A DNA stretch of 64,000 bases, taken from assembly GCA_029168955.1 (NCBI GenBank), contig JAPDOI010000122.1, forward strand, positions 712,501 through 776,500, written 5' to 3'. The notes beneath the pieces were generated by a model, which was not told the DNA's origin, ran no database searches, and saw nothing but the letters and a program-made list of their open reading frames with translations. This DNA comes from Aplectana chamaeleonis. Its lineage: Eukaryota; Nematoda; Chromadorea; Rhabditida; Cosmocercidae. Of this stretch, positions 42,947-53,940 are shown in pieces. The translations under genes and the position numbers were made by a program. The first letter of the stretch is position 1. Every line of letters starts with the position of its first letter.

Positions 42947-43668
42947 TGACAAGCCCCTCTAACACACCGGTCAGCGCTACGTGGTTACGGTAACGTGGCG
43001 TGTTGCAGCGGAGTGTACAGAGGTGCATGGCCGCCGCGCGCGGCGTCGCGGCTAGTCTCGCTCGGCTATCATTGGATTCGTAAGCGTTCCGGCACTTTTC
43101 AACTCCCTCACCCATTGGTCGTAAAATTTCCGTGGAGAATAGACCTACTTAGTTCGCTATCAGTCGGTGAAGAGTGGAACGGGGGGATTTTCAAACATTT
43201 CTCCATGATTGGCTGGGAAACAAGTTCTGATGATGATTTTGGGTTGTCATGGAAAAGTTGGTCTCAACAATAAACATTCGACTTTTTCAATCGTGATGTA
43301 TTGTTGCTGCCTTGAGACTAGTGCCGTATGCATGAAAGCTCAAAGTTAGGTTGGCGTAGATAAGGGTTTTCGCAAAAGTTGTTACTACGAAGGCTGTCAG
43401 AAATAGGCTCACGTGCTCACAAAAACAGCCTTGATTTATCCTATCTGAACCACAACAGCTACGAATACATTGCGAATGTAAGAAATGTAGCTTCTTTTCA
43501 CGAAATAGTACGCTTTTCTCTTGAAATACGCATGAAATAATCGATACGGAAACGTACTCGAATAATAGCCGTTACGTGCGCCGCCCATACACCTCTGTAC
43601 ACTCCGGGGCAACACGCCACGATAACGTAACCACGAAGCGTTGACCGGTGTGTTAGAGAGGCTTGTCA
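42947..43668. mobile_element. 0.72-kb TIR element in the bag-1 5' flank
   Basis: TGACAAGCCCCTCTAACACA at the left is repeated inverted at the right, over about 95 bp, including CACCGGTCA/TGACCGGTG and the AGTGTACAGAGGTG block. The target duplication is unclear. It begins about 185 bp above the bag-1 acceptor, so any promoter beyond that distance lies in or behind a transposon. The plus-strand ORF inside has no domain. Confidence 0.7.
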
Positions 43669-44362
43669 TGATCATACATTAATCATTTGTTCATAATCAT
43701 AATTATACATCACCGATGTCTAAAAGATTCCAATAAAATATACTATTTTCACAATACTTCTTCAGGGATACATTTCACAGTTGTACAGCTAAACTATATC
43801 GAAACCAGTTATGCATGTTAATCGAGCTGTTCTACTCTTGAAATTAACTCGTACGATGGAGAAGTCCCGCAAAATTGTGATATTGAGGCTTTCTGAGTAT
43901 GGAATGCTAGCGCGAAAAGCGTACTCCAATGCCAAAATCTGTCCCATGGCCATTGAGTCGATCGGGGTGGGCAGGATAACATTATTCAATAGGACGGTCC
44001 ACGGCGGCTGTCAGGACGATCCGCGGCGCCTGCAGGACGATCCGCGGCGCTGGCAAGATGGTCCGCGGCGCATTGCCGGCGCATCCGCGGCTTCGGTGAA
44101 GGATCGTGCGGTCATCGGCCGCGGGCGATCCTGCAAAAGCGCCGCGGAGCGTCCTTGGACTTCTCTGAGCGGAAGCAGGCGAGGTTTGGGCGCCGCGCGA
44201 CGCGTTCCGCCCGCCGCGCGGCGGCCGAACCGTCGCGCGGCGGCCAAAACCCGTCTGCTTCCGACGCGCGTGCGGTCGCGCAGCGCGTGGTACGCAGTCG
44301 ACGGTGAGACATTGGCCGTTTTATGGCCTGTATATCCACTTCTCGGTCCATTACTATCAATT
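43669..44362. repeat. GC-rich tandem and dispersed repeat
   Basis: 43985-44110 is a minisatellite of about 20-bp units around GACGATCCGCGGCGC. 44205-44335 is the dispersed CGCGCGGCGGCC repeat also present at 27478-27640, ending GGCCGTTTTATGGCCTGTA. The long plus ORF at 43811-44467 runs through both. Its first 57 residues (43811-43990) lie outside the repeat and could be coding, but nothing was recognised. Confidence 0.6.
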
Positions 44363-47300
44363 CGCAGCTACACTTACAAAGGAAAAACTACCGGACGAGT
44401 TCGTGGGTGTCGGACGAGTTGTCTGGCGCGCGTCTCTAACCGGCGCGAAATTCAAATGCGAGTTTAGCGCGCTCTGTCATCTGCATCTGCCCTCACCAGC
44501 TGATTTCGAGCCATCTCGGCTTGGAAACGTCATTCTTCGCCTTATTCTGCTATTTTCTTCTACTATTCAGCTACTGTTATTCACTTCAGCGCCCCATTCA
44601 GGCTCTACTGTCTCTTTATCCGTCCTTTCTCCCAGATTATATCAGAATTAGATTTTCCGGCTTGAATGTTCACCTGATTTATATTTTAGAAACGTTTCAC
44701 AATTTTGAACTTAAGATTTGTTTGGTAACTATCTAATCATTTCCAACTTTTCCATTTCCGATCGCGTCAAGCCCAAGTTATGCATAAAATGGCGATGCCC
44801 CTATCAATTTTTTATTCTGCGGCTTGCCCTCACCGGAAACCGCAACGAAATTCTGAGTCAGAGTCTTCAAATTAATTTTCTGAAATGTTTTTGAGACTGC
44901 TACTAAGAATCTCTCACTTTTTGGCTTTGGGTCAAAGTTGAAACACGTGGCTCTTTCTAGGAAACCCATTCAAAACTCGCAGAATCTTTGTACATTCATT
45001 TTGCTCGTATATCATGCTCCCGTCCAGCCCACAAGTTTTTCAAATGAATGTTTGGTCTGTACCAGCGACTCTTGGCCTTCTTCACTATGAATTTGACTTA
45101 GTGAGAAACCCACGATTTGTTAAACACGGACCACGTCCCGCTATATCTTGTGGAGCCTTGCCATCCAACCTCTTCCAATGCCTTTCCTTTCTCCTTGAAT
45201 TTTTTTCTCGACCACCTCCTTGATATTTCGCCACATTTACTGTTTTCTCCATCACCATCAGAAGCAGGCTGAGGTGCGTTTTTTTGTTTCATGCACGTTC
45301 TATCTTTGATGATGTTTTGACATACACCAAGTGAGCTCTGATTCGTCAACGGTAAACCTGTGGGTTAAGGGCGAATTTCACCTGAATTGCCTGGTTTTTC
45401 GAATACATCTGCCTCGCCGTTCACAATCACTGTTAAAGCGCGAGTTGACCGTTGATGAATCCGATCATAGATAAGGGTTTCTCCTTTCTAGCACTATTGC
45501 AATTTATCTAATGTCTAGCACATACTTGGGAAAGGCTAGGAGAAAGCAGATTAAAAAATTTTACCTAGAGCTAAATGCGTCTTTTTTCAAAGTGATCAAA
45601 GGAAGAAGACGGGATTCGAGCTCAAAGCCATTCTTCTGCATCGTGCTGCTTAAACCTGAGCAATCACTGAAACCTGGCTTCCAACCGAAAGTCATCTTCA
45701 AACGTCACTCATCCCATATTTTTGTAGCCCAAGCCAATACTTCTTTGTTATGTTTCCACACTTCATCGATCTATTGAAATGCAATCTTCCCGATAAAAAA
45801 AATGAGTATGTGATCCTGTATGTGCTGCGATTGGTCGATTCTGCGATGAAGGTGTCTGAAAAAAAGATAGTATGCACTGAGGAAAGATGTTTCATTTCAT
45901 AATCAACTATGGTTGATCAATAAGTTTGAGGAGGGTCGTAAAGAGGAACCATCCAGAGAACAGTAGAGCAGCCAGCTCTGAGTGAACAAGGTCCAGGTCA
46001 GAGTTTGGTGCGCGATATTTTCCCCCCTCGGTTTGTTAGATTCCCCCCTCTAAATCTCAACGCGGTGATATCTCCAATGATTTTTTCAGACTCCTTAATA
46101 GGTTGCCACCGCATCAAACCCAGCTGTGAATCCCTGCAATGTTTATCTCAGGCGTAGCTACAGCAACTGTTGGGACGACCCAAACGCCGGTGAAAAGGAG
46201 GCTGCAAGCTTGGTGCTGGTGAGGAGCGGTTGGATGCGAAAATGATACTTCTAAGTGAGAGATAAATCCGGGGTCAGCAGTTTCTAGAAATGGAGCCTAC
46301 GAGGAAATTTTTTTTCATTTCTCCTTCTTAAGTTTCACTGATTGTCCGGGGTGCACACGGTGAACCTGGGGACGCACTAGCATCCAAGCGCAGGCGGAGA
46401 GGGGCCGCAGCTCCGACGGATCGGTCACAGCCAGGGTCAAGCGGTTTATGTCCGCAAGGGGGTGGGTACGAAATTTTTGAAAAATTAGAAATTTCGAGGG
46501 AAGATTTGAAAATGTTGGTAATTTAGGAGGGTGTTTCTGATAGAAGCTAAACTGGCATTCCCTGGAACCCGTCAGTGAGGTATAGTGGAGTCCACCAAGA
46601 GTGACTCATTTAGTTATCAATGAGGAGCGGTCGGTTGGAGATCAATGAACATGAAACTCGTTGCAGCACAACCGCTCTCGCTCAATCGGTACCGAGCGTG
46701 CTAAAATGGGATGTAGGGTTGACGACAAAAAATGTGGAAAACAAAGTTACAATTTTTTTGGGGAAATTTCGGTCCAGTAATTTCTGGAAAATTCGTCACT
46801 CAGGGAGGACTTTGGAATCTTCGACAATTTTCTGAAAATTTTGGTCACCGGGAAGGGTCGTAGTTCTATCGGGGTACGGGACAGCGGTCTGCTTGAAACG
46901 GTTTACAGCGTCATACCTGACTCTGGTCCGCCCTCCCCACCACACTTCTAGTGGATATTTCCGAATGCTCTGCATTACCATGCATGGCTGGCTTCTGAAA
47001 ACATGAGGAATTTGCTGAGGACTTGATGTATCACAGCGTGGTGTCAGCAAACCACTGATAATATCACCAAGTCTTGGATAGAAGCAGGGAGCGGGCGAAA
47101 TCGTTTCAACCGCATCCTGCGCGGAACCCCGAACACTAACCATATCCAGATATATACTTATTTAGTAAGACGAAGACAGCTATAAGAAATTCTATGAAAT
47201 TAGAAAAAACCGTACCTCAGTCTGGTTGTGATGGTGGTGTACAAATTAGAAAATACAGTGAAATAGTGTATTAGAGAGGTCGTAGAGTAGTAGATGTGAG

Positions 47301-48142
47301 GGGAGGAAAGGCTTTGGAAAAGGATGGGCGAAGAATCAGCTCAACACATGGCGAGACCTGACCTGTGTTCAACAAAATCTTGGCTTCTCACTAAATCAAA
47401 TTTATAGTGAGGAAAGCCAAGAGTTGTTGGTACAAACTGGGAAGTTCATTCAAAAACTTCGTGGGGTGAACAGGAGTGTGGTTCACGAGAAGTAAAGATG
47501 TATCTAGATCCTAAAAAATCTATATTGAGTATTCTAGAGAAGAGCCAAGTGTGCCTGGTTTTTGATCTAAAAATCTAGAATTGTTTCTTGTTTGTCCAAA
47601 ATCACATGTCAGAAAATTCAATTTTACAGGCTGTTTTCAAGATTTCGTGGCGGTAGTCGGTGAGGACAGGATTTGGAAATGAGAAAAATTGGTAAAGCTA
47701 CCACTTTTTCGTGCCATATTTGGGTAAGTAACGATCGAATGTGGCAAAGCTGGCAATTATTCGAAAGATAGCTGACAAAGACAAAGTTTCGAAACTTGAA
47801 ACGTTTTGAAATGTGAAAGAGAGATGTCCGGGAAAAATCTAGGTCGAAAACTGGCAATTCTGATCTAATCTAGAAGGAAATACAGAAAATAATACAGTAG
47901 AGCCCGATCCTGATGCTGAAGTGAATAACAGTAGCTGAATAGTAGAAGAAAATAGCAGAATAAGGCGAAGAATGACGTTTCCAAGCCGAGATGGCTCGAA
48001 ATCAGCTGGTGAGGGCAGATGCAGACGACAGAGCGCGCTAAACTCGCATTTGAATTTCGCGCCGGTTAGAGACGCGCGCCAGACAACTCGTCCGACACCC
48101 ACGAACTCGTCCGGTAGTTTTTCCTTTGTAAGTGTAGCTGCG
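44363..48142. mobile_element. 3.8-kb element with inverted ends of at least 280 bp
   Basis: CGCAGCTACACTTACAAAGG begins the left end and its inverted copy closes the right end. The match runs about 300 bp (to about 44660 and 47850) with small indels, and weaker inverted blocks continue further in: TCTTGGCCTTCTTCACTA near 45070 and its complement near 47385-47435. No ORF inside resembles a transposase. It is either a non-autonomous DNA transposon or a fold-back element. The middle, 45.4-47.3 kb, holds no recognisable gene. Confidence 0.65.
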
Positions 48143-48391
48143 AATTTATTATCAATTCTGGCAAGTATTATCATATCACTACATTAACAATATATCATCA
48201 ATATTATTACCTAATAATTATCAATATTTTATTCTCGTCTTCAGTCGTCATAAAACGAATTCTCGTCGTAATAACATGTTTTCATGTACTGGCAATAACC
48301 AAAAAGGACAGTGTTTTTAATACACAGTTTTACATTCACAAACAATGACTTGACTTACTTGACTTAATCGGTTGGCTTTCGCCTGACGCGG

Positions 48392-50520
48392 TCATTCCGC
48401 ATCTTCACCGAGGTGTGCCGTCCTAGTAGTCAGCCGTGTCCATTTTTCACGGTCTTCAGCCACAATTTGAACACATTCCATCCAGCTGTCACTATTCCAT
48501 TTCCTGCGAAACGAAACATCGCGCCTGAACTGTCTTTCGATGCCGAGTGACTTTAAATCCTCTTTAACCACATCCGTCCAGAACTTTCGCCTACGCCCAG
48601 GTGGCCGTTTCCAGACAGGATTTGGAAGCATTTTTAAAGCGTGTTGTACGAGACGATCCGGCGTTCTTCTTAGTATATGCCCGAGCAGTCGAAGTCGACT
48701 TTCCATTGCTGCTTGAGATGGCGTTAGGAGATGCTGGCACCTCCCTCGTGTCAAGCGTTGATGTACTGCGTCGATTTCCTTGTAAAGGTCTTCGTTATGG
48801 CATACACGCGGCCAGAAATATCCAAGCAAACGCCTAAAAGCTTCCTCTCCGTGCAATCCAACCTTTCCATCTGCGTTTTCGGTGCTGCCCACGTCTCCGA
48901 TCCGTACATCATGATAGGGCGAATAGCGGATAGGTAGACGCGCAACTTGACTTCCTTCGCGATGGTGGTAGACCACAAGCACTTGGTTAGAGAATTGAAT
49001 GCAGACGTAGCTTTCGCACATCGTTGTCGAATATCCGCTGCATAACTACCATCGTTCTTCAGCAAACAGCCCAAATAACAGAAATCGTCCACCAGTTCGA
49101 TACGTTGTCCGTCCACACAAACTCCAGTTGAAGGCCTCTGAGAGACCCACATCTGCTTGCATTTGTCGGGACGAAGACGAAGTCCATAGGCTGCGGCATA
49201 CTTCGAAACGAGGTTCACAATCCTTTGCAGTTTTGCGTTGTTTTCAGCGAATAACACAATGTCGTCGGCGTACTCCAGGTCGACAAGGGAGCGTCCTGAT
49301 GGTGTTAGGATCACATCCGCAGGAAACTGTTCTGCAACTCTACGCATGATGTCATCAACGGCGAAGTTGAAAAGAAAAGGTCCTGCAACGGCTCCTTGCC
49401 TTACTCCTGTTTTCCCCTCGAAAGCTGACGTAAATCCGACAGGTGTACGAACTGCTGCTGTTGTTCCTTTGTTCATGTCCTCGATTAACCGAACATACTT
49501 TTCCGGGACTCCATCTGCTCGCAGAGCATTGAGCAATCGATCACGATGAGGAGAGTCGAACGCGGCTTCAAAGTCCAAAAAGCAAGCTGTAATGGCTTCG
49601 GAAAACCGCTGCCACGATTCAATTACTCTTCTCACGACGAACACTTGGTCGATGGTCGATCTTCCAGGTCGAAAACCGGCTTGCTCATCTCTGGTCGTTC
49701 CTTCACGATGTTTGATAAGTCGCTCGAGAATGATACGTTCTAAAACCTTGTACATGACACGAAGTAGAGAGATTCCTCTGTAGTTCTTAGGATCCGTGAC
49801 GGATAGCTTCTTGTGAAGAGGTACGATGATCGCATGTCTCCACGAATCGGGTATCCTTTCGCTCATCCATATGGCACGGATGGTGTTGGTCATTTCACGA
49901 ATCCCAGACGGAGGAAGAGCTTTCAGCATTTCAGCAGTGATGTTGTCATCTCCACCTGCCTTTCCATTCTTCATTTTCCGGACAGAATACAAAATTCCAG
50001 ACTCAGTCGGCGGTTCCTCACTGACATCGTAATGTGCTCTCTGAACATGCGGGAGCTCAGGTACTGATGGCGCTGGACGATTCAGTAGTGAACTGAAGTA
50101 ATCCTTCCATATTGGCAGCGTCGCATCATCAACTGCAACTCCATTGGTAGTGTTCAAGACAGGAGAACATCTCTTCATCTTCCCGCTATACTGTCGCAGC
50201 AACGTGTAGGCTTTCCTCGGATTCTTCTCCTCCCAAGCCTTCTCGAACTCCTTAGCTCTACACGTCCACTCTCGTTCGCGGTCACTTTGAAGCTGCCGAC
50301 GCAACTTCCTCCTCAGACGCTTCTCCTCCACGAAGTTTCCTGCAGTTCGGAGAGCACATACTCTGTTGTAGGTAGATGTTGTTTCTTCTGAGACGTAGGC
50401 GAACTTCTTCTTAGGCTGTACAACCGGGAGTGCCTCTTTCGAAGCGTCCTGGATGCATTTGACAAAAGAATCCGCGTCGCAAAGTTTCTTCTTAGTCCGT
50501 ACTCCGATGGCACTCTTCAT
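48392..50520 (-). pseudogene. RTE reverse transcriptase and C-terminus (copy 2), one frameshift
   Basis: The main frame at 48751-50520 encodes KAGGDDNITAEMLKALPPSG, NYRGISLLRVMYKVLER, AGFRPGRSTIDQ, CFLDFEAAFDSPH (motif A), GVRQGAVAGPFLFNFAVDD (motif B) and VDLEYADDIVLFAE (motif C, catalytic YADD). At 48832 a run of four A, where the other copies have five, shifts the frame. The true C-terminus is read at 48392-49021: RRLLGYFWPRVCHNEDLYK, LLGHILRRTPDRL and KRPPGRRRKFWTDVV. RT activity would be expected, but the C-terminal domain would be lost. Confidence 0.88.
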
Positions 50521-51382
50521 CTCTGAGACTTGTCATGTCAATCCCCTGGAGAGGCTGAGCCCCTCGCTTCCTCTTATGAATCCTCGCAGTGAAGTTCAAC
50601 AGAACAGGACGGTGATCCGAATCGAATGCGACATCCCACACAGCTCTAGATCTTCGAATGTCCGATACTGGAATATTCCTCGTCAGGACATAGTCAAGCT
50701 GTAGTTTCAAAGTTGTCATCTTCCGCTTCCGCTGCTCTTCTGGAGATAGCCGGGTTGGTCCCTGCCACGTAAGCTGATGGCGGCGATGATTCCTCTTGAA
50801 TGTCGATGCAATAATCAGACCACTGCGTTCACAAAAGTCGACAAGGCGGTAGCCATTGTCCGATGTTTGCTCCACTGGGTAGAACCATTTACCGAGTACT
50901 TCGGATTCCTGATCAAGTCCCATCTTCGCATTTGCGTCAATCCCCACGACAACAGCATGTTGACAAGGTATCCTGGCCAGCAACGTATTGAGTTCCTCAT
51001 AAAACGCATCCTTCGAATTGTCTTCGGCGGTTTCAGTGGGCGCATGAGCACTCACTATCCACAGATTGAATCCTCTGTGATCCCGCAGTCGTACGAATGC
51101 ATTCCGACACGACGTTGAGCCGAACTCCTTGACCATACCATTGAAATCCTTCCTTACAGCTATTGCACAGCCTCCCACTCTCCTATCGTCAGCGTTGCCG
51201 CAGTAGATGGTGTACTCTCCGACGCTGATGACGGGTCTATCCTTGAGGCGGGTTTCCTGCAAAGCAGCAAACGGTGCATGGAAATAGCTCAGAAGTCTGG
51301 ATAGCGCAGTTTTTTGGATATCACTCGACAGCGATCGACAGTTCAGGGTGGCGAAATTGTGGCTTGTGGCCAAAGACTCCAT
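50492..51382 (-). CDS. RTE AP-type endonuclease domain (copy 2)
   Basis: 296 residues. The catalytic pattern of apurinic-type endonucleases is complete: TLNCRSL, ALQETRL, IVSAHAPTET, VVGIDANAKMG, LQLDYVLT and FDSDHRPV. The enzyme nicks the target for target-primed reverse transcription. The frame ends early (EECHRSTD) because 32 bp present in copies 1 and 3 between GATG and GCACTCTTC are missing near 50510. Without that deletion the endonuclease would continue in frame into the RT ORF. The M at 51382 is the first start in this frame. Confidence 0.85.
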   Translation of the reverse strand: MESLATSHNFATLNCRSLSSDIQKTALSRLLSYFHAPFAALQETRLKDRPVISVGEYTIYCGNADDRRVGGCAIAVRKDFNGMVKEFGSTSCRNAFVRLRDHRGFNLWIVSAHAPTETAEDNSKDAFYEELNTLLARIPCQHAVVVGIDANAKMGLDQESEVLGKWFYPVEQTSDNGYRLVDFCERSGLIIASTFKRNHRRHQLTWQGPTRLSPEEQRKRKMTTLKLQLDYVLTRNIPVSDIRRSRAVWDVAFDSDHRPVLLNFTARIHKRKRGAQPLQGIDMTSLRDEECHRSTD

Positions 51383-51650
51383 GACTCCTAGGTACGGATC
51401 CTAAGGTGTTATGGACCAGAGGCCTTAGTGTGCCGGACGGCGACACCTTTATGCAATGTGCGGGATACTTTCGCGATATAGTTGTGCACGCTATATCGCT
51501 CGAACGTTCCCTGTGTACACTCAAACGTCTGCTGGGTTCAGTAGAAGCAGGGGCACCAACGAGCAGGTACCAACAGACTTGTATACACACCCCCTCACAA
51601 ACAATCAATACTCTAAATTACAATACACGTACTTGAATACACGATTGCAG

Positions 51651-51764
51651 GTCCAGACACTTGTAATTGGTTACACTGTTGAGAAATACAAAATTGACGA
51701 AAAATGGAAACAGGAATTCAATTTTCAGCAATACAAAAAGGACAATCAGCAATGGATCAACTAA
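51651..51764 (+). CDS. candidate terminal exon of an unrecognised plus-strand gene
   Basis: Acceptor ACGATTGCAG precedes 51651. The frame starts VQTLVIGYTVEKYKID, continues in a lysine- and glutamine-rich helix-like stretch and ends at TAA 51762-51764. Codon use looks natural. The stop lies 76 bp from the stop of the minus-strand gene at 51841, a normal convergent arrangement. RTE copy 2 is inserted about 45 bp upstream of the acceptor, so the preceding exon would lie beyond 48346; I could not find it. No family recognised. Confidence 0.4.
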   Translation, partial: VQTLVIGYTVEKYKIDEKWKQEFNFQQYKKDNQQWIN

Positions 51765-51840
51765 AAATCGTGAACGAACCGCAAAAGGGTGATATTAGTA
51801 GTGATATAAAATAGGTACCACTCCAACAAAACATTTCCCG

Positions 51841-52232
51841 TCAGTCCAACTTCTTTGGCATTCTGCCGTGTCCAAATGACCCTCTGTTCTGATGCATTTG
51901 GTAACCGACCGGCTCTGGAATATTTCTCTGAAACAGCTCTGAAAAGTAACTCAGAAAATTTCAATGAGGAAAAACCAATATTTGATGTTATTAGGAAACG
52001 AAAGGGACTCACTTCCGTATTGCTCCGCTGCAGCGTCTTGAACATTCGATCCACTTCGTATGCCCTTCGCCAAGCTCTCCATTTCCGGGCATTTACGCCC
52101 TGAAAATTTTCGGATGGTTTGTGTTGAACCCGGTTACATTCAAGAAATAGAAAAACGTTGAAAGGTAGCTTTAAAATAGCGAAACTAACAGAATTTCCAA
52201 AATGACGAAATGAAAATCAGATTACCATCCAT
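51841..52232 (-). CDS. three-exon gene for a 63-residue protein, unknown function
   Basis: Exon 1 is 52226-52232 (ATG GAT G|GTAATC). Exon 2 is 52013-52099 (acceptor AAATTTTCAG, donor GAA|GTGAGT). Exon 3 is 51841-51938 (acceptor ACTTTTCAG, stop TGA at 51841-51843). Total 192 nt; phases 1 and 1 agree throughout. The peptide begins MDGRKCPEMESLAKGIRSGS, contains AAAEQYGKLFQRNIPEPVGY and ends HGRMPKKLD. No signal peptide or membrane segment is seen. The introns are 126 and 74 nt, normal nematode size and a sharp contrast with bag-1. Exon 2 is also open in another frame, but only this one joins start, both junctions and stop. Family not recognised. Confidence 0.6.
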
Positions 52233-52730
52233 GCTCCAATCGAACAAATCAGAGATGATTGCGAGCAGAGCGCGAAGCCGGGCTATGATTTATTACCTCA
52301 GCGCGGCGCCGTTTAACTATCGTTGGTGTCTCACAGAGAGATAGCCGCGCTCAGCAGTTGCGCGCAAAATCGTTCGATCAATATCCACTCTCCCTTCGTT
52401 CTCCCGCGCGCAATTTTTCCCGCCAAACGGCGTCGCGGCGATCCCTCATCCAGTGATTGACCATATTTCAGCAGGTCTCGCATGGAACACGCTGTCTCGC
52501 GAAGATTCCGCGGGGGAGCAGTCGCTGGCCGCGCGCTGAAGGATGCTCCGCGCACTAATCGTGCCCCAGCCTCGCGCTAAATTCCGAAAATGCCCCAGCG
52601 CCGGGCTGTCCGAATGTCAGTGGATTTGGTTTTGAATTTGTGGTGCGCGCAACAGATTTGGTTTTGAATTGGCCCCGCGCGCAACCCGTTTTTCGAAATC
52701 TCAATTCAGAATGAACGAAGAAATTAGCTC
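52233..52730. promoter_or_regulatory. GC-rich promoter-like region upstream of the 63-aa gene
   Basis: About 500 bp, richer in G and C than the flanks, with several CGCGC runs (for example GGCCGCGCGC and CCCGCGCGCAA) and a duplicated GATTTGGTTTTGAATT block at 52624-52680. It stands just upstream of the minus-strand 63-aa gene and in front of plus-strand exon-like sequence, so a shared divergent promoter is plausible. No defined motif was identified. Confidence 0.3.
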
Positions 52731-53940
52731 TTAATTGCATTAAAAAGAGCGCAAAAAGTTGGTGTGGTAATCTAAAAATGGTTTGGAATGGTTTTCTGGT
52801 TTTCGAGTAAAAATTGAAAGACCGCGCGTTTTTGTTGTTAATTTCCTTTTTTTCAGACGGCGTACACGATCTTGTTGGTACACTTAAAATTGAGCTAGGG
52901 AGCTCATTTTTGGACAGGAGGCTGGAAATTGATGCAGGTCGCTCCTATTCCAATTTGAACTTGATACCTTAACTTTGAAAGGAACATCAAAATCGTGGGT
53001 TTACATACTAAATTAGCCATGGAGCACGAAAACTGCTTTTTCTGCCACAGCTGTGGAGACCGGGGTGTGTGGGTGAATCTGCAGCCAATCAATACAGGTC
53101 GTTGAAGGTAAGTACTGAACTTTACAGAATTCGTACTCATGACACGTCATCGATCGATAATTAATATTATCGATTTTCGCGCTTTCTGCAGAAAATGCTC
53201 CCAGAAGTGGTGATTGTTGATGGGATTGGTTTTCTTGGTTGGGGAATTTTGCTGGAAGTGATTATCGATAAATACCAATCAATATCAATTTTTTCGCCTT
53301 TTGCACAAAATGCCGCAATGATTTTCGATTGTTGATGGCTCTAACAATAAGTCACTTGTTTGGGAAATTCTTCTCATCACGTAAAACCGAACATTATCGA
53401 TCAATGGTATCGATTTTTCCCATGTTGCGCAAAATGCGGCAATGAGTGGTATTTTTTATGGTTTTGGGTAATAAGTTTCAAAAATTGTACTCATTCGACA
53501 ATCTCGTTGTTAGATGTTTCATCATTCCGAAATGGAAATCGTTGATGAAAAATGAAGTCAGAAAGGGAACCTTCGGGAAAATTATGTGAAATTTCTGGAA
53601 GTTTAGCTTCCTGGCAAAAGTAACGATTTGGTAATGATAAAAAAAGTTTTTAAAATGTCCTGAAATATCTTAAAAAATGATTTGGCGTAAAATAGCCTGG
53701 AAAATGAAAAAGCTAGGAAATGAAGTGAAATAACCAAAAATGTGATTTGGTGGTCAATCATTTCACAAGCTTCTCCGTTAAACTTATCAAAACGAAATCA
53801 AGCGCGCAACGGAAACATTAAGTCATTTTTGAAAGCTGTAATAAGGGAATCAGCATAGGTCAAGCTAGGTGAACTCCATTCCATATCATGCTTGATTTCG
53901 TTAAATCGTCACTTCTGCCAGGAAGCTTATATATATATAT
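52731..53940 (+). other. exon-like plus-strand sequence and a diverged tandem repeat
   Basis: Strong acceptor TTTCCTTTTTTTCAG ends at 52857, and a strong donor AAG|GTAAGT occurs at about 53107. Between them more than one frame is open in part (for example ELGSSFLDRRLEIDAG, and later GESAANQYRSLK), but I could not build a start-to-stop model. 53150-53480 contains about three diverged units sharing ATTATCGAT..TCGC..CAAAATGC(C/G)GCAATGA. Upstream exons of the plus-strand gene that may end at 63704 would be expected here. Confidence 0.3.

Larger units (their letters stand above)
48347..51594 (-). mobile_element. RTE-type retrotransposon, copy 2, full length and nearly intact
   Basis: TCACAAACAAT stands at 48336-48346 and again at 51595-51605, a perfect 11-bp target duplication. 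Reading the minus strand: about 210 bp of 5' UTR, endonuclease, RT, C-terminal domain, and a 3' end of TAAGTCAAGTAAGTC repeats. Compared with copies 1 and 3 it has only two visible coding lesions. Confidence 0.93.

Noticed and set aside
43811..44467. 218-codon plus-strand ORF as a gene
   Set aside because: Most of it translates a CCGCGG minisatellite and a dispersed repeat; only the first 57 codons are unique and nothing is recognised in them.
52331..52740. Minus-strand ORFs in the GC-rich region as coding exons
   Set aside because: No splice signals or domains; composition and position suit a promoter region.
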